A stretch of DNA of 64,000 nucleotides from Paracoccaceae bacterium (GTDB lineage: Bacteria; Pseudomonadota; Alphaproteobacteria; Rhodobacterales; Rhodobacteraceae), in assembly GCA_002708925.1 (NCBI GenBank), contig PAPN01000014.1:244023-308022 (forward strand), in the 5' to 3' direction. Made by a program: the position numbers and the translations under genes. Positions 7,193 through 18,537 of the stretch are shown piece by piece. The notes below the pieces were generated by a model. That model was not told the origin of the DNA. It was given only the letters and a program-made list of their open reading frames with translations, and ran no database searches. How positions within the stretch are numbered: position 1 is the first letter of the stretch; each line of letters begins with the position of its first letter.

Positions 7193-9103
7193 TTGCTGAA
7201 GACTTTATTCAAGGGCAAAGCGGACCTGTATGATCTGGTCACGTCACTCACCGTCAAACAGAAAAGCGAATTATTCGTTCTGATTGATGGGGCGCTGATT
7301 GTCCTGAGCCTGGCATTCTCGGCTTTTCTGTTCGGGGAAAAATTCGAGACTTCCCATACGGTTACGGATGGGGCGGTGCTGACGCTGTTTCTGGTCGCGC
7401 TGGGAAGCGCGGTGTCGGTGCTGCTGCGTCTGCCGCGCATCCGCCTGAACGCCTTCGAATCCGGAGGGATCAAACCCACAGCCATTCTGGCGATGATTCT
7501 GGCGGCCTCGGGGGGGGTGCTGAACATCGTTCTGGACACGCCGTTCCCCATGGCGCTGTTCATCGTGTTCGGGATGATTTTCCTGATTTCCGTTGTGGCG
7601 ATTCGCAATTTGATGCGGAATATCCTGCTGTCGATCTATCGCAATGCCAATAATCGGACGCGCGTGATCGTCTATGGCGCGGGGCAGACCGGGCAGCAGC
7701 TGGCTGCGGCTTTGCGGACGGATGACACCATCGTTCTGATCGCTTTTGTCGATGATAACCCGCGATTACAGAGCCTGACTGTCTCGGGGGCGCCGGTCTA
7801 TGCGCCCAGCCGCCTGAAAGAGCTGATCGCCAATAAATCCGTTGATCGTGTTGTTCTGGCGATGCCCTCGGCCACGCCGGCGGTGCAGGCTCGCATTGGG
7901 ATGCGCCTGCGGCAATTGGGCTGCGAGGTGCACTCGCTGCCCTCGTTCGCCGAACTGATCAAGCAAAAAGACCTGAGCAAACGCAGCACGCCGGTGTCTC
8001 TTGAGGATCTGATGGGGCGCAACAAGCTGGAGTCCGAACTGCCCAAGGTGGCCGACAGCTATCACGCCCGGCGCATTCTGATCACAGGGGCGGGGGGCTC
8101 GATCGGGTCTGAGCTGTGCCGTCAGCTGGTGGCTTGTCGCCCGGAAAAACTGGTGCTGCTGGATCATTCAGAGCTGGCGCTTTACACGATTGAAAAGGAA
8201 CTGCTGGAACTGGACATCACCCAGGGGATCGAGATCGTGCCGGTTCTGGGCTCGGTCTGCGATCCGGTGCTGTGCGCCCATGTTCTGGAAAACCACGGGA
8301 TCGAGGTGGTCCTGCACGCGGCCGCCTATAAACATGTGCCGCTGGTGGAGAAAAACCAGATCGCGGGGCTGCGCAATAATGTGCTGGGGACGAAAACCAT
8401 TGCCGATGCGGCCTTCAAGGCGGATATCAGCCGCTTTATTCTGGTGTCCTCGGATAAGGCCGTGCGCCCGACAAATGTGATGGGGGCCTCAAAGCGGCTG
8501 GCCGAACTGATCGTGCAGGATCTGGCCACGCGGGCGGGCAATACCCGCTTTTCGATGGTGCGGTTCGGCAATGTGCTGGGCTCATCCGGGTCCGTTATTC
8601 CGCTGTTCGAAGAACAGATCGCCCGCGGTGGCCCGGTGACGCTGACGCATAACGATGTGGCCCGCTACTTCATGACAATCTCCGAGGCGGCCCGTCTGGT
8701 GCTGCTGGCAGGCTCGTTCGCGCGGGGCGGGGATCTGTTTGTGCTGGACATGGGCGAGCTGGTCCCGATCAACAAACTGGCCCGCCAGATGATCGAGGGC
8801 GCCGGCCACACGGTCATGGACAAGGATAACCCAGATGGGGAGATCGAAATCGTCGTCACCGGCCTGCGCCCCGGCGAAAAGCTGATCGAAGAGCTGCTGA
8901 TCTCGCCCGATATGCTGACCACGCCGCATCCGAAAATCCTGCGCGCGCAAGAGGCCTATCTGTCCGAGCTGGAGATGGCGAACGCGCTGAAAGACCTGCG
9001 CGCCGCGATTGAGATCGAGGACGAGCTGGCCGCCAAGGCCGTCATTCACCGTTGGGTGGAAAAAACCCGCGAGGCAACCCGCGAGCCGCTTCAGATCAGC
9101 TGA
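7193..9103 (+). CDS. Membrane-bound nucleotide-sugar 4,6-dehydratase (WbpM/CapD family)
   Basis: This 636-residue protein belongs to the polysaccharide biosynthesis CapD/WbpM/FlaA1-like group, which converts UDP-GlcNAc to a 4-keto-6-deoxy sugar. It has four predicted membrane helices (about residues 28-47, 61-80, 94-112, 117-137), a first Rossmann-like domain with YGAGQTGQQ near 161, and the catalytic SDR domain with GAGGSIGSE near 298. The active site shows SSDKAVRPTNVMGASK, where Met replaces the usual SDR Tyr, as is characteristic of this family. The start is TTG, preceded by AAGGTGGG, with no better in-frame start. Together with the two upstream genes it could supply an initiating deoxy-amino sugar. 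gyrB follows. Confidence 0.88.
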   Translation: MLKTLFKGKADLYDLVTSLTVKQKSELFVLIDGALIVLSLAFSAFLFGEKFETSHTVTDGAVLTLFLVALGSAVSVLLRLPRIRLNAFESGGIKPTAILAMILAASGGVLNIVLDTPFPMALFIVFGMIFLISVVAIRNLMRNILLSIYRNANNRTRVIVYGAGQTGQQLAAALRTDDTIVLIAFVDDNPRLQSLTVSGAPVYAPSRLKELIANKSVDRVVLAMPSATPAVQARIGMRLRQLGCEVHSLPSFAELIKQKDLSKRSTPVSLEDLMGRNKLESELPKVADSYHARRILITGAGGSIGSELCRQLVACRPEKLVLLDHSELALYTIEKELLELDITQGIEIVPVLGSVCDPVLCAHVLENHGIEVVLHAAAYKHVPLVEKNQIAGLRNNVLGTKTIADAAFKADISRFILVSSDKAVRPTNVMGASKRLAELIVQDLATRAGNTRFSMVRFGNVLGSSGSVIPLFEEQIARGGPVTLTHNDVARYFMTISEAARLVLLAGSFARGGDLFVLDMGELVPINKLARQMIEGAGHTVMDKDNPDGEIEIVVTGLRPGEKLIEELLISPDMLTTPHPKILRAQEAYLSELEMANALKDLRAAIEIEDELAAKAVIHRWVEKTREATREPLQIS

Positions 9104-9143
9104 CCGGCTGTTACCGTGACGTTACAAATTCTGGGGCTTGCGC

Positions 9144-11619
<2,476 letters not shown>

Positions 11620-11635
11620 TCCATCCGCATGAAAC

Positions 11636-11663
11636 AAAACGGGGCCTCATCAGGCCCCGTTTT
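11636..11663. terminator. Bidirectional intrinsic terminator between gyrB and the GT29-like gene
   Basis: A perfect 12-bp stem (11636-11647 with 11652-11663) with the four-base loop CATC has A4 at one end and T4 at the other. It can stop transcription of both convergent genes. Confidence 0.9.
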
Positions 11664-11668
11664 GCGTT

Positions 11669-12352
11669 TCAGTACAGCTTAAATCGCGCATCTTGTTGAA
11701 ACAGGGTCATGGCGTGGTCGCGCTCGGCGGCGAAGTCATGGGGCACTCGCGCGGCGGTACGGCGTCCCGAATGGGACAGCGATGCGAAAAAATCAAACCC
11801 GAACACCGACACCTGCGTCACTGGCAGCCGCCGCACCAGATCCAGCACCATTGCTCCGGTCGAGGGGGGCGCCCCGATCTGTGCGGCCAGAGCGTGCACC
11901 GGGCCTTGGGGGTTCAGATAAAACCCGCTGCGTTGTGCCAGCGCAAAGGGCAGCCGTTTGCGTTTGCGCGTCATCCACAGCACGCGCGACGGGGCCAGTG
12001 CGTCGATCCGGCCTTGGGGGACAGGGATCGAGCTGGCCAGCCAATCGGTTCGCCGTCCGTGGCTGCGCGGATCGGGCATCGGGGCCGTGTTCAGCCGCAG
12101 CACAATATCGTGGTTGTCGATCTGCGCGCCCAGGGTCTTTTCGCTCAGCGAGCGGGCGTTGCCGACCACCGCGATTCGTGCGCCCTGCGCGGCTTGTGTC
12201 AGGGCCAGTCCGGATTCAGACCACAGCGATAGCATCCCTTCGTCCCGCAGGCTGCGCGCCAGCAGAAATCCCAGCTTTGTACGTGAAAAATCAGAGGGTT
12301 GCCAGGATGGGCGCAGGGTCTCTGTGGCGCCGGAGAAGGAGGTGTCGGTCAT
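11669..12352 (-). CDS. Glycosyltransferase family 29 (sialyltransferase-like) protein
   Basis: This 227-residue protein shows the layout of GT29 sialyltransferases. A motif-L-like stretch, IAVVGNARSL followed by DNHDIVLRLN and GRRTDWLA, comes first. A motif-S-like stretch, PSTGAMVLDL and VFGFDFFASL, follows, and a late His/Glu pair in VPHDFAAERDH resembles the VS motif. It is shorter than eukaryotic enzymes and has no signal peptide or membrane helix, so it would be cytoplasmic. GT29 enzymes transfer sialic or related acids from CMP donors; whether this one does is unknown, and no CMP-sugar synthesis genes are visible. It may act on a cell-surface glycan. Upstream on its strand is a two-component system separated by 92 bases. 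Confidence 0.7.
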   Translation of the reverse strand: MTDTSFSGATETLRPSWQPSDFSRTKLGFLLARSLRDEGMLSLWSESGLALTQAAQGARIAVVGNARSLSEKTLGAQIDNHDIVLRLNTAPMPDPRSHGRRTDWLASSIPVPQGRIDALAPSRVLWMTRKRKRLPFALAQRSGFYLNPQGPVHALAAQIGAPPSTGAMVLDLVRRLPVTQVSVFGFDFFASLSHSGRRTAARVPHDFAAERDHAMTLFQQDARFKLY

Positions 12353-12444
12353 GGCCGGGGCTCGGGCTAGGGTCAGTTACCCCCGCCTAACAATCGAACC
12401 TGAAGCCAACCTGAAGTTTGCGTAACACCCCGGTAACAGCGCGG

Positions 12445-13797
12445 TTATTCCGCCGCTGTGCGTCCGCGCAATTCGAACCGGGCGCCGCCCAGATGCACGC
12501 CTTCGGTTACGTTTAGCGTCAGGCCGTTGCGCCGCGCCAGCGTGTGGGCGATTGACAGGCCCAGCCCCGAGCCCTCGGTCTGACCGGCGCGCCAGAACCG
12601 TTCGAACACCTGTGCGCGGTGATCTTGGGGGATGCCGGGGCCGTCATCCTCGATGGCGATCAGGGTCTGGGTTCCCTCTGTGGTGATCTCGATCCGCAGC
12701 TGCGCGGGGGTGCCCGCCGGCCCGCCGTGACGGGCGGCATTGTCCAGAAGGTTGCGCAGGATTACGCGCAAGTCTTCGGGGGTGGCCCAGATTGGCGGCG
12801 CGTCCTGCGTGCTCAGTACGGCCTGTGTCATCGGCGCCCCGTGCAGCACCTCCAGATCGTTCAGCACCTGCTGCACCACCGCGCGCGCATCCACCGCCTG
12901 CCCCTGACCCGAGGGCTGTTCGGCCCGCGCCTGTTGCAACAGCCCCGTGCCCAGGGCCTCGGCGCGGTTCACGCCGGCCACCACATGGTCCAGCCGGGTG
13001 CGGTTTTCCGGCGACAGCTCGGCGGGGTCGATGGCCTGCACCTGCGCCTTGATGATGGTCAGCGGTGTGCGCAATTCATGCGCGGCATCGTCGATGAATT
13101 TCCGTTCGCGCTGAACGAATTGCCGGACCCGCGCGAACAGCCCGTTCAGCGCCCGTACGATCGGCACCAGATCGGCGGGCTGCCCTGCGCTTTCTAGTGG
13201 GGTCAGAGCCTGGGGGGCGCGGTTGCGCAGGGCCTCGGACAGGTGTTGCAAGGGGCGCAGCCCGGCCTGCACGAACCACAGCGCGGACAGCAGCAGCGTG
13301 CCCAGCACCACCAGCATCGGCAGCACGGCGGAGAGGACCATTTCCAGGATCATCTCGTCGCGCTCTTCTTGTTTGACGCCGGAAATGATCACCCGGCCGT
13401 CGCGCGTGTGGGTTTGAAACAGGCGCCAGCCCTGCCATTCGAAGGGCCCGTCCTGTGCCGCCACGGGCAAGGGCAGCTGCGGGTGCGACTGATGCACCAT
13501 CCCCCCGTCCGCCCCCTGAATCATCAGCAGGAATTCGGGATTGCGCAGTTCCTCGATGGCCTCCAGCGCGGGCAGGCCCGACAGGTCCAGTTCGGTGCCA
13601 TACATCTGCGCCGCCGCGTGGTTTAGATTGTTTTGATTGTTCAGGATCGCCTCGTCCACCTCGTCGATGGTGATGAGCAGCAACAGAGCCGCCGTCACCA
13701 CCCCCGCCAACAGGATCAGCGGCACCAGCCGCCGTTGGATACGCTGCCGTATGCTGGGCGCAGAGCCCTCAGGCCGGTTTGTCGATGACATAACCAA
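12445..13797 (-). CDS. Two-component sensor histidine kinase
   Basis: This 450-residue membrane kinase has a first membrane helix near residues 24-44, a periplasmic domain of about 110 residues, a second helix near 157-178 and a HAMP-like linker. The kinase core follows, with FIDDAAHELRTPL (phosphorylated His near 240), the N-box NLLDNAARH, the G1 box DDGPGI and the G2 box GSGLGLSIA. It resembles QseC/TctE/PmrB-type kinases, but the signal cannot be read. Its start overlaps the end of the response regulator gene by about 29 bases (an alternative ATG lies six bases in), so the two are coupled. Upstream-to-downstream order is regulator then kinase. Confidence 0.92.
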   Translation of the reverse strand: MVMSSTNRPEGSAPSIRQRIQRRLVPLILLAGVVTAALLLLITIDEVDEAILNNQNNLNHAAAQMYGTELDLSGLPALEAIEELRNPEFLLMIQGADGGMVHQSHPQLPLPVAAQDGPFEWQGWRLFQTHTRDGRVIISGVKQEERDEMILEMVLSAVLPMLVVLGTLLLSALWFVQAGLRPLQHLSEALRNRAPQALTPLESAGQPADLVPIVRALNGLFARVRQFVQRERKFIDDAAHELRTPLTIIKAQVQAIDPAELSPENRTRLDHVVAGVNRAEALGTGLLQQARAEQPSGQGQAVDARAVVQQVLNDLEVLHGAPMTQAVLSTQDAPPIWATPEDLRVILRNLLDNAARHGGPAGTPAQLRIEITTEGTQTLIAIEDDGPGIPQDHRAQVFERFWRAGQTEGSGLGLSIAHTLARRNGLTLNVTEGVHLGGARFELRGRTAAE

Positions 13798-14431
13798 TCC
13801 CCCGGATTGTGCGGATTAGATCCTTGCCCAGCTTGCGCCGCAGCAGGGATACATAGACCTCAATCGTATTGCTTTCGGCGCCTTCGTCCCAGCCATAAAG
13901 AGCCTCGGTCAGGTCGGATTTCGCACAGACATGCCCGCGTCGTTCCAGCATCAGCAGCAACAACCGATAGGCCTGCAAGGGCAGCTCCACCCGCGCGCCG
14001 TCCAGAAACACCGCCTGTTCCTGCGGGCGCAGCTCCAGCGCGCCATGGGTCAGAACCGGGGCTGCCCGTCCGGCCCCGCGCCGCAATTGCACCCGGCAGC
14101 GGGCCAGCAATTCGTCCATGTCAAAGGGCTTGGTCATATAGTCATCCGCCCCCAGATCCAGCCCCTCGATCCGGTTCTCCGTTGCCTCGCGCGCGGTCAG
14201 GATGATCACCGGCACGTCCGAGTGCCGCCGCCGCAACGCCCCCAGCACCGACAGCCCATCGCGCTCCGGCAGGCCCAGATCTAGAATGACCAGATGAAAC
14301 CCGTCACCATGCAGGGCCTCGTCCGCCATGTCGCCATCGCTGGCCCAATCCACATGATAGCCCGCGCGCGTCAGCGACACGCGGATCGCATCCGCGATCA
14401 ATGGCTCATCCTCGACCAGTAAAATACGAAT
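13769..14431 (-). CDS. OmpR-family response regulator with an ATT start codon
   Basis: This is a receiver plus winged-helix response regulator. The phospho-acceptor Asp is in VILDLGLPERDG and the conserved Lys in MTKPFDMDE; the C-terminal DNA-binding domain includes GRAAPVL to NTIEVYVSLLRRKLG. From the first conventional start (TTG at 14401) the product would be 210 residues and lack the first beta strand and the acidic pair that binds magnesium. Extending ten codons upstream restores xRILLVEDEP, the normal family N-terminus, beginning at an ATT codon (14429-14431). AAAAGGAG lies 8 bases before it, and no ATG, GTG or TTG exists between it and the upstream stop. I therefore annotate ATT as the start (220 residues). 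Confidence 0.8.
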   Translation of the reverse strand: MRILLVEDEPLIADAIRVSLTRAGYHVDWASDGDMADEALHGDGFHLVILDLGLPERDGLSVLGALRRRHSDVPVIILTAREATENRIEGLDLGADDYMTKPFDMDELLARCRVQLRRGAGRAAPVLTHGALELRPQEQAVFLDGARVELPLQAYRLLLLMLERRGHVCAKSDLTEALYGWDEGAESNTIEVYVSLLRRKLGKDLIRTIRGIGYVIDKPA

Positions 14432-14439
14432 GGCGCGGG

Positions 14440-14447
14440 CTCCTTTT
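14440..14447 (-). promoter_or_regulatory. Ribosome binding site that fixes an ATT start
   Basis: AAAAGGAG on the minus strand sits exactly 8 bases upstream of the ATT at 14429-14431. It is too far (about 38 bases) from the TTG at 14401 to serve it, so it decides the start of the response regulator. Confidence 0.7.
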
Positions 14448-14584
14448 GGTTGGTTTTCTGGCTACCAAGCGCGCGCCCTGCGCTCAAGCCCGCACCGCGC
14501 CGCAGTTTTCCGCAATGGGGGGCGGCTGCCCCTCGCCATTGCTGAAAACCTGTGCCACCATTCCCCCAAGGAGCCCGAGACACC

Positions 14585-16278
14585 ATGACCCAGCTATCGC
14601 AGATCATCGACCAGGGCCGGGGCATTGCCCCCGCCGATCTTGTCCTGAAGGGCGGGCGGATTTACGACCTGATTACAGGTGACCTGCTAGAGGGCGACGT
14701 GGCCATTTGCGGCGATACCATCGTCGGCACCTGCGGCACCTATCAGGGCACCCGCGAAATCGACGTGAGCGGGCAGATCCTTGTCCCCGGTTTCATCGAC
14801 ACGCATTTGCATATCGAAAGCTCGCTGGTGACGCCGTTCGAATTTGACCGCTGCGTGCTGCCCCGCGGCATCACCACCGCCATCTGCGACCCGCATGAGA
14901 TTGCCAATGTGATCGGGCTCGACGGTATCCGCTATTTCCAGAATGCGGCGACGCGTTGTCTGATGGATATCCGTGTGCAGCTGTCCTCTTGTGTGCCCTC
15001 CACGGATATGGAGACCGCCGGCGCCCGCATCGACGCGGGCGATCTGCAACAGGTGATGCACCACCCCACCGGCATTGGCCTGGCCGAGTTTATGAACTTC
15101 CCCGGTGTCCTGTTCAAAGACCCCGTGGTGATGGAGAAACTGGCCCTCTTCCGTGGTCAGCACATCGACGGTCATTGCCCGCAACTTTTGGGCAACGACC
15201 TGAACGCCTATATCGCCACCGGCATCCGCACGGAGCACGAGGCCACCACCGCTGACGAGGCCCTGGAAAAACTGCGCAAGGGGATGCGGGTGCTGATCCG
15301 CGAAGGCTCGGTGTCCAAAGACCTGCACGCGCTGGCCCCCATCATTACTGAACGCAATTCTCCCTATATTTGCCTGTGCACGGATGATCGCAACCCGCTG
15401 GACATCGCGGAATACGGCCATCTGGACTATATGATCCGCACCGCGATTGAACTGGGCGCGCCGCCCCTGGCCGTCTACCGCGCCGCGTCGATCTCGGCGG
15501 CCGAGGCCTTTGGGCTTAAGGATCGCGGCCTTCTGGCGCCGGGCAAACGCGCCGATATCGTAGCGATCACGGATCTGGAGAAATGCGACCCTCAGATGGT
15601 GCTCTGCGCAGGTGTGCAGGTCACCGAGGCCGCCTTTGCCGCGCGTGATCTGATTGATCCGGTCGGGCGGCACTCGGTCACGGCCCCAGCGTCACGGCCG
15701 ATAATTTCCGCACTGCGGGTAACCGCGAAGACACGGACGTGATCGGCATCATCGAAGGCAAGATCATCACCGAACATCTGCACGAGGTGATCCCCATCGT
15801 CGACGGCGACAAACTGCCCGATCCCACCCGCGATCTGATCAAGATCGCCGTGATCGAGCGGCACGGCAAAAACGGCAATATCGCCACCGGGTTTGTGCGC
15901 GGCTTTGGCCTGCAACATGGTGCGATTGCGGGGACAGTCTGCCATGATCACCACAATATCGCCGTTGTGGGCGCCGATTACGACGATATGGCGCTGGCCG
16001 CCAACCGTTTGAGCCAGATCGAGGGCGGATTCGTCGTTGTGCGCGATGGTCGGGTTCTGGCCGAACTGGCGCTGCCCGTTGCCGGGCTCATGAGCCTCGA
16101 TCCCTACGAAAGGGTCCGCGATCAGCTGGTCGATCTGCGGGCTGCCGCGCAATCGCTGGGCGTGACACTGGAAGAGCCGTTCCTGCAACTGGCGTTCCTG
16201 GCCCTGCCGGTGATTCCCGCGCTGAAAATCACGGATCGCGGGCTGGTGGACGTCAATAAGTTCGAGATCATCTCGTGA
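14585..16278 (+). pseudogene. ade: Adenine deaminase, frameshifted by a 14-base insertion
   Basis: Adenine deaminase converts adenine to hypoxanthine and ammonia in purine salvage. The reading frame from ATG 14585 holds the whole amidohydrolase core (metal ligands in [26 protein letters not shown]) but ends at 15742. The C-terminal domain ([13 protein letters not shown] to [15 protein letters not shown]) continues in another frame to 16278. The break is a 14-base insertion that leaves the repeat GTCACGGCC at 15677 and 15691; removing 14 bases gives [14 protein letters not shown] and one 559-residue protein of normal family length. Both halves look otherwise intact, so the lesion is recent. 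A GTG at 15739 overlaps the TGA of the first part (GTGA), so the C-terminal part (179 residues) could be made by re-initiation. Confidence 0.8.
15677..15699 (+). repeat. 14-base insertion with flanking 9-bp direct repeat
   Basis: GTCACGGCC at 15677-15685 and again at 15691-15699, separated by CCAGC, gives a 14-base period. Since 14 is not a multiple of three it shifts the frame of adenine deaminase. Both 9-mers encode the same local VTA motif in their respective frames. Confidence 0.85.
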
Positions 16279-16430
16279 CCCTGCGACATTTCTATTTTTC
16301 TGCATAGCAAAACCTAATTCCACAAGTTGACGCCTCTTTTGCGACGAATTAGTTTGCATGCGAAGGAGGAGACGCCCGCAGTGGAGACGGCCATATCCTC
16401 TTGTTCAAAAGTCAGAACGGAAAGAGAAAC

Positions 16431-18524
16431 ATGGCTCCGAAAATCCCTGTAAATGACCTGATTTCCATCGAACATGCGGGCGAGATTGCGCTGGTCTGCA
16501 TTGATAATCCGCCGGTGAACGCAACCGCGCAGCCCGTGCGCCAGGGCCTGCAAGAGGCGATCGAACAGCTGAACCAGCAAGACACCGCCAAGGCGATCGC
16601 GATCTATGCGGCGGGGCGGACTTTTGTCGCCGGCGCGGATATTCGCGAGTTCGGTAAGCCGCCTCAAACGCCTCATCTGCCCGACGTTTATAATGTGATC
16701 GAGGACAGTGACATCCCGGTTGTCGCCATCATGCACGGCACCGCCCTGGGGGGCGGGCTGGAGCTGGGGCTGGCTGCGCACGCGCGTGTGGGTATCGAAG
16801 GCCTGCGCGTTGGCCTGCCCGAGATCAACCTGGGCCTGCTGCCCGGCGCCGGTGGCACGCAGCGTGTGCCGCGTCTGGCGGGCATCCCCATGGCGCTGGA
16901 TATGGCGCTGTCGGGCCGCATGGTTGGCGCGCAGGAAGCGCTGGAAAAGGGCCTGATTGATCGTCTGGAAACGGGCGATCCGCGTGATCTGGCCCTGGCC
17001 GCCGCGCAGGACATTATTGATGGAAAACTGATCGCGCGCCCGACGTGCTCGTTGGATACGCCCAAGGATGACAAAACGCTGGACGAAACAGCCGCAATGC
17101 TGAAGGCCAAGCAAGCGCATCTGTTTTCCCCGCATAAGATTGTCGAGGCCGTCCGCGCCTCGTATCTGCCGCGCACCGAGGGTCTGAAAATCGAGCGTCA
17201 GGCGTTCTGGGACTCGATGCAGACGCCGCAGCGCGCCGGTCTGATCCACGCGTTTTTCGGCGAACGCGCCGTCTCCAGCATCCCCGAGGCCAAGGGTAAC
17301 ACCCGTGAGATTAACAAGATCGGCGTGATCGGCGGCGGCACCATGGGGTCGGGGATCGCGACGTCCTGCCTGATGGCCGGCATTCCCGTGCGCCTGATTG
17401 AGGTCGCCCAGGACGGTCTGGACCGCGGCGTTGCGACCATCACCAAAAACCTGGAAGGCGGGGTAAAACGCGGCAAGCTGAGCGAGGCCAAAAAAGACGC
17501 CGCGCTGGCCAGTTTGCAGCCCTCGCTGAACATGGAGGATCTGGCCGATGTCGATCTGGTGATCGAGGCCGTGTTCGAAAGCATGGACGTCAAAAAGGAC
17601 ATTTTTGGCAAGCTGAACACCATTTGTAAGGACGGCGCGATTCTGGCCTCGAACACGTCGTATCTGAACGTGAACGATATTGCTGATTGCACCGACCGGC
17701 CCCAGGATGTGCTGGGGTTGCACTTCTTTAGCCCTGCGCATGTGATGCGTCTGCTGGAAATCGTGCAGGGGGCTCAGACCGCGCCCGACGTTCTGGCCAC
17801 CGGGTTCGCGCTGGCTAAGCGGTTGAAAAAAGTCGGTGTTCTAGCGCAGGTTTGCGACGGCTTCATCGGCAATCGCATCCTGGCGCATTACCTGAAAACC
17901 GCGTCCTATCTGGTGCTGGATGGCGCCAGCCCGCAACAGGTGGACGACGCTTTGGAAGGCTTTGGCTTTGCCATGGGCCCTAACAAAGTGGGCGATCTGG
18001 CCGGCCTGGACATTGGCTGGGCGAACCGTAAACGCACCGCAGACACGCGCGACCCGGCGGATCGGTATGGCGGCGATGTCGCTGATCGGATTTGCGAAAA
18101 CGGCTGGTTCGGACGCAAGACCGGGCAGGGCTATTACATCTACGGCAACGGCGCGCCCATTCCGAACCCAGAGGTTGCGAAAATCATCGACGGGGTGCGC
18201 GCCGAAAAAGGCATCACCCCGCAGACGTTCTCGGATCAGGATATCGTGGATCGCTACATGACCGCCATGATCGTCGAGGCCACCCGCGTCGTGGAAGACG
18301 GCACCGCTAAACGCCCGCTGGACGTGGATATGGTGTTCCTGTTCGGCTACGGCTTTCCGCGTCATCGGGGTGGCCCGCTGCATTACGCAGACACCATCGG
18401 CGCGGCCGAGCTGGTCCGCCGCATCACCGAATACGCGAAAGAGGACAGCCGCTACTGGCAGGTGCCGGCGCTGCTGCAAAAAATGGCCGATGATGGCACC
18501 ACTTTTGCCGATCTGAATTCATAA
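16431..18524 (+). CDS. Bifunctional enoyl-CoA hydratase / 3-hydroxyacyl-CoA dehydrogenase (FadJ-type)
   Basis: This 697-residue protein carries out the two middle steps of beta-oxidation. The N-terminal crotonase domain shows FVAGADIREFG, GTALGGGLELGLAAHA and GLPEINLGLLPGAGGTQRVPRL with both catalytic glutamates. The C-terminal 3-hydroxyacyl-CoA dehydrogenase begins near residue 297 with the NAD motif IGVIGGGTMGSGIA, and contains SNTSYLNVNDIA, GLHFFSPAHVMRLLEIV (catalytic His) and GFIGNRILAHY. I chose ATG 16431 (GGAAAGAG upstream) over an in-frame ATG at 16401. Two acyl-CoA dehydrogenase genes follow at 13 bases and then one base, forming an operon. The upstream gap of about 150 bases probably holds the promoter. 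Confidence 0.94.
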   Translation: MAPKIPVNDLISIEHAGEIALVCIDNPPVNATAQPVRQGLQEAIEQLNQQDTAKAIAIYAAGRTFVAGADIREFGKPPQTPHLPDVYNVIEDSDIPVVAIMHGTALGGGLELGLAAHARVGIEGLRVGLPEINLGLLPGAGGTQRVPRLAGIPMALDMALSGRMVGAQEALEKGLIDRLETGDPRDLALAAAQDIIDGKLIARPTCSLDTPKDDKTLDETAAMLKAKQAHLFSPHKIVEAVRASYLPRTEGLKIERQAFWDSMQTPQRAGLIHAFFGERAVSSIPEAKGNTREINKIGVIGGGTMGSGIATSCLMAGIPVRLIEVAQDGLDRGVATITKNLEGGVKRGKLSEAKKDAALASLQPSLNMEDLADVDLVIEAVFESMDVKKDIFGKLNTICKDGAILASNTSYLNVNDIADCTDRPQDVLGLHFFSPAHVMRLLEIVQGAQTAPDVLATGFALAKRLKKVGVLAQVCDGFIGNRILAHYLKTASYLVLDGASPQQVDDALEGFGFAMGPNKVGDLAGLDIGWANRKRTADTRDPADRYGGDVADRICENGWFGRKTGQGYYIYGNGAPIPNPEVAKIIDGVRAEKGITPQTFSDQDIVDRYMTAMIVEATRVVEDGTAKRPLDVDMVFLFGYGFPRHRGGPLHYADTIGAAELVRRITEYAKEDSRYWQVPALLQKMADDGTTFADLNS

Positions 18525-18537
18525 CGGAGGGGAATGA

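Noticed and set aside
15739-16278. An independent adenine deaminase C-terminal gene
   Set aside because: Removing a 14-base insertion joins it to the upstream part in frame, so a broken single gene is the simpler reading, though re-initiation cannot be excluded.
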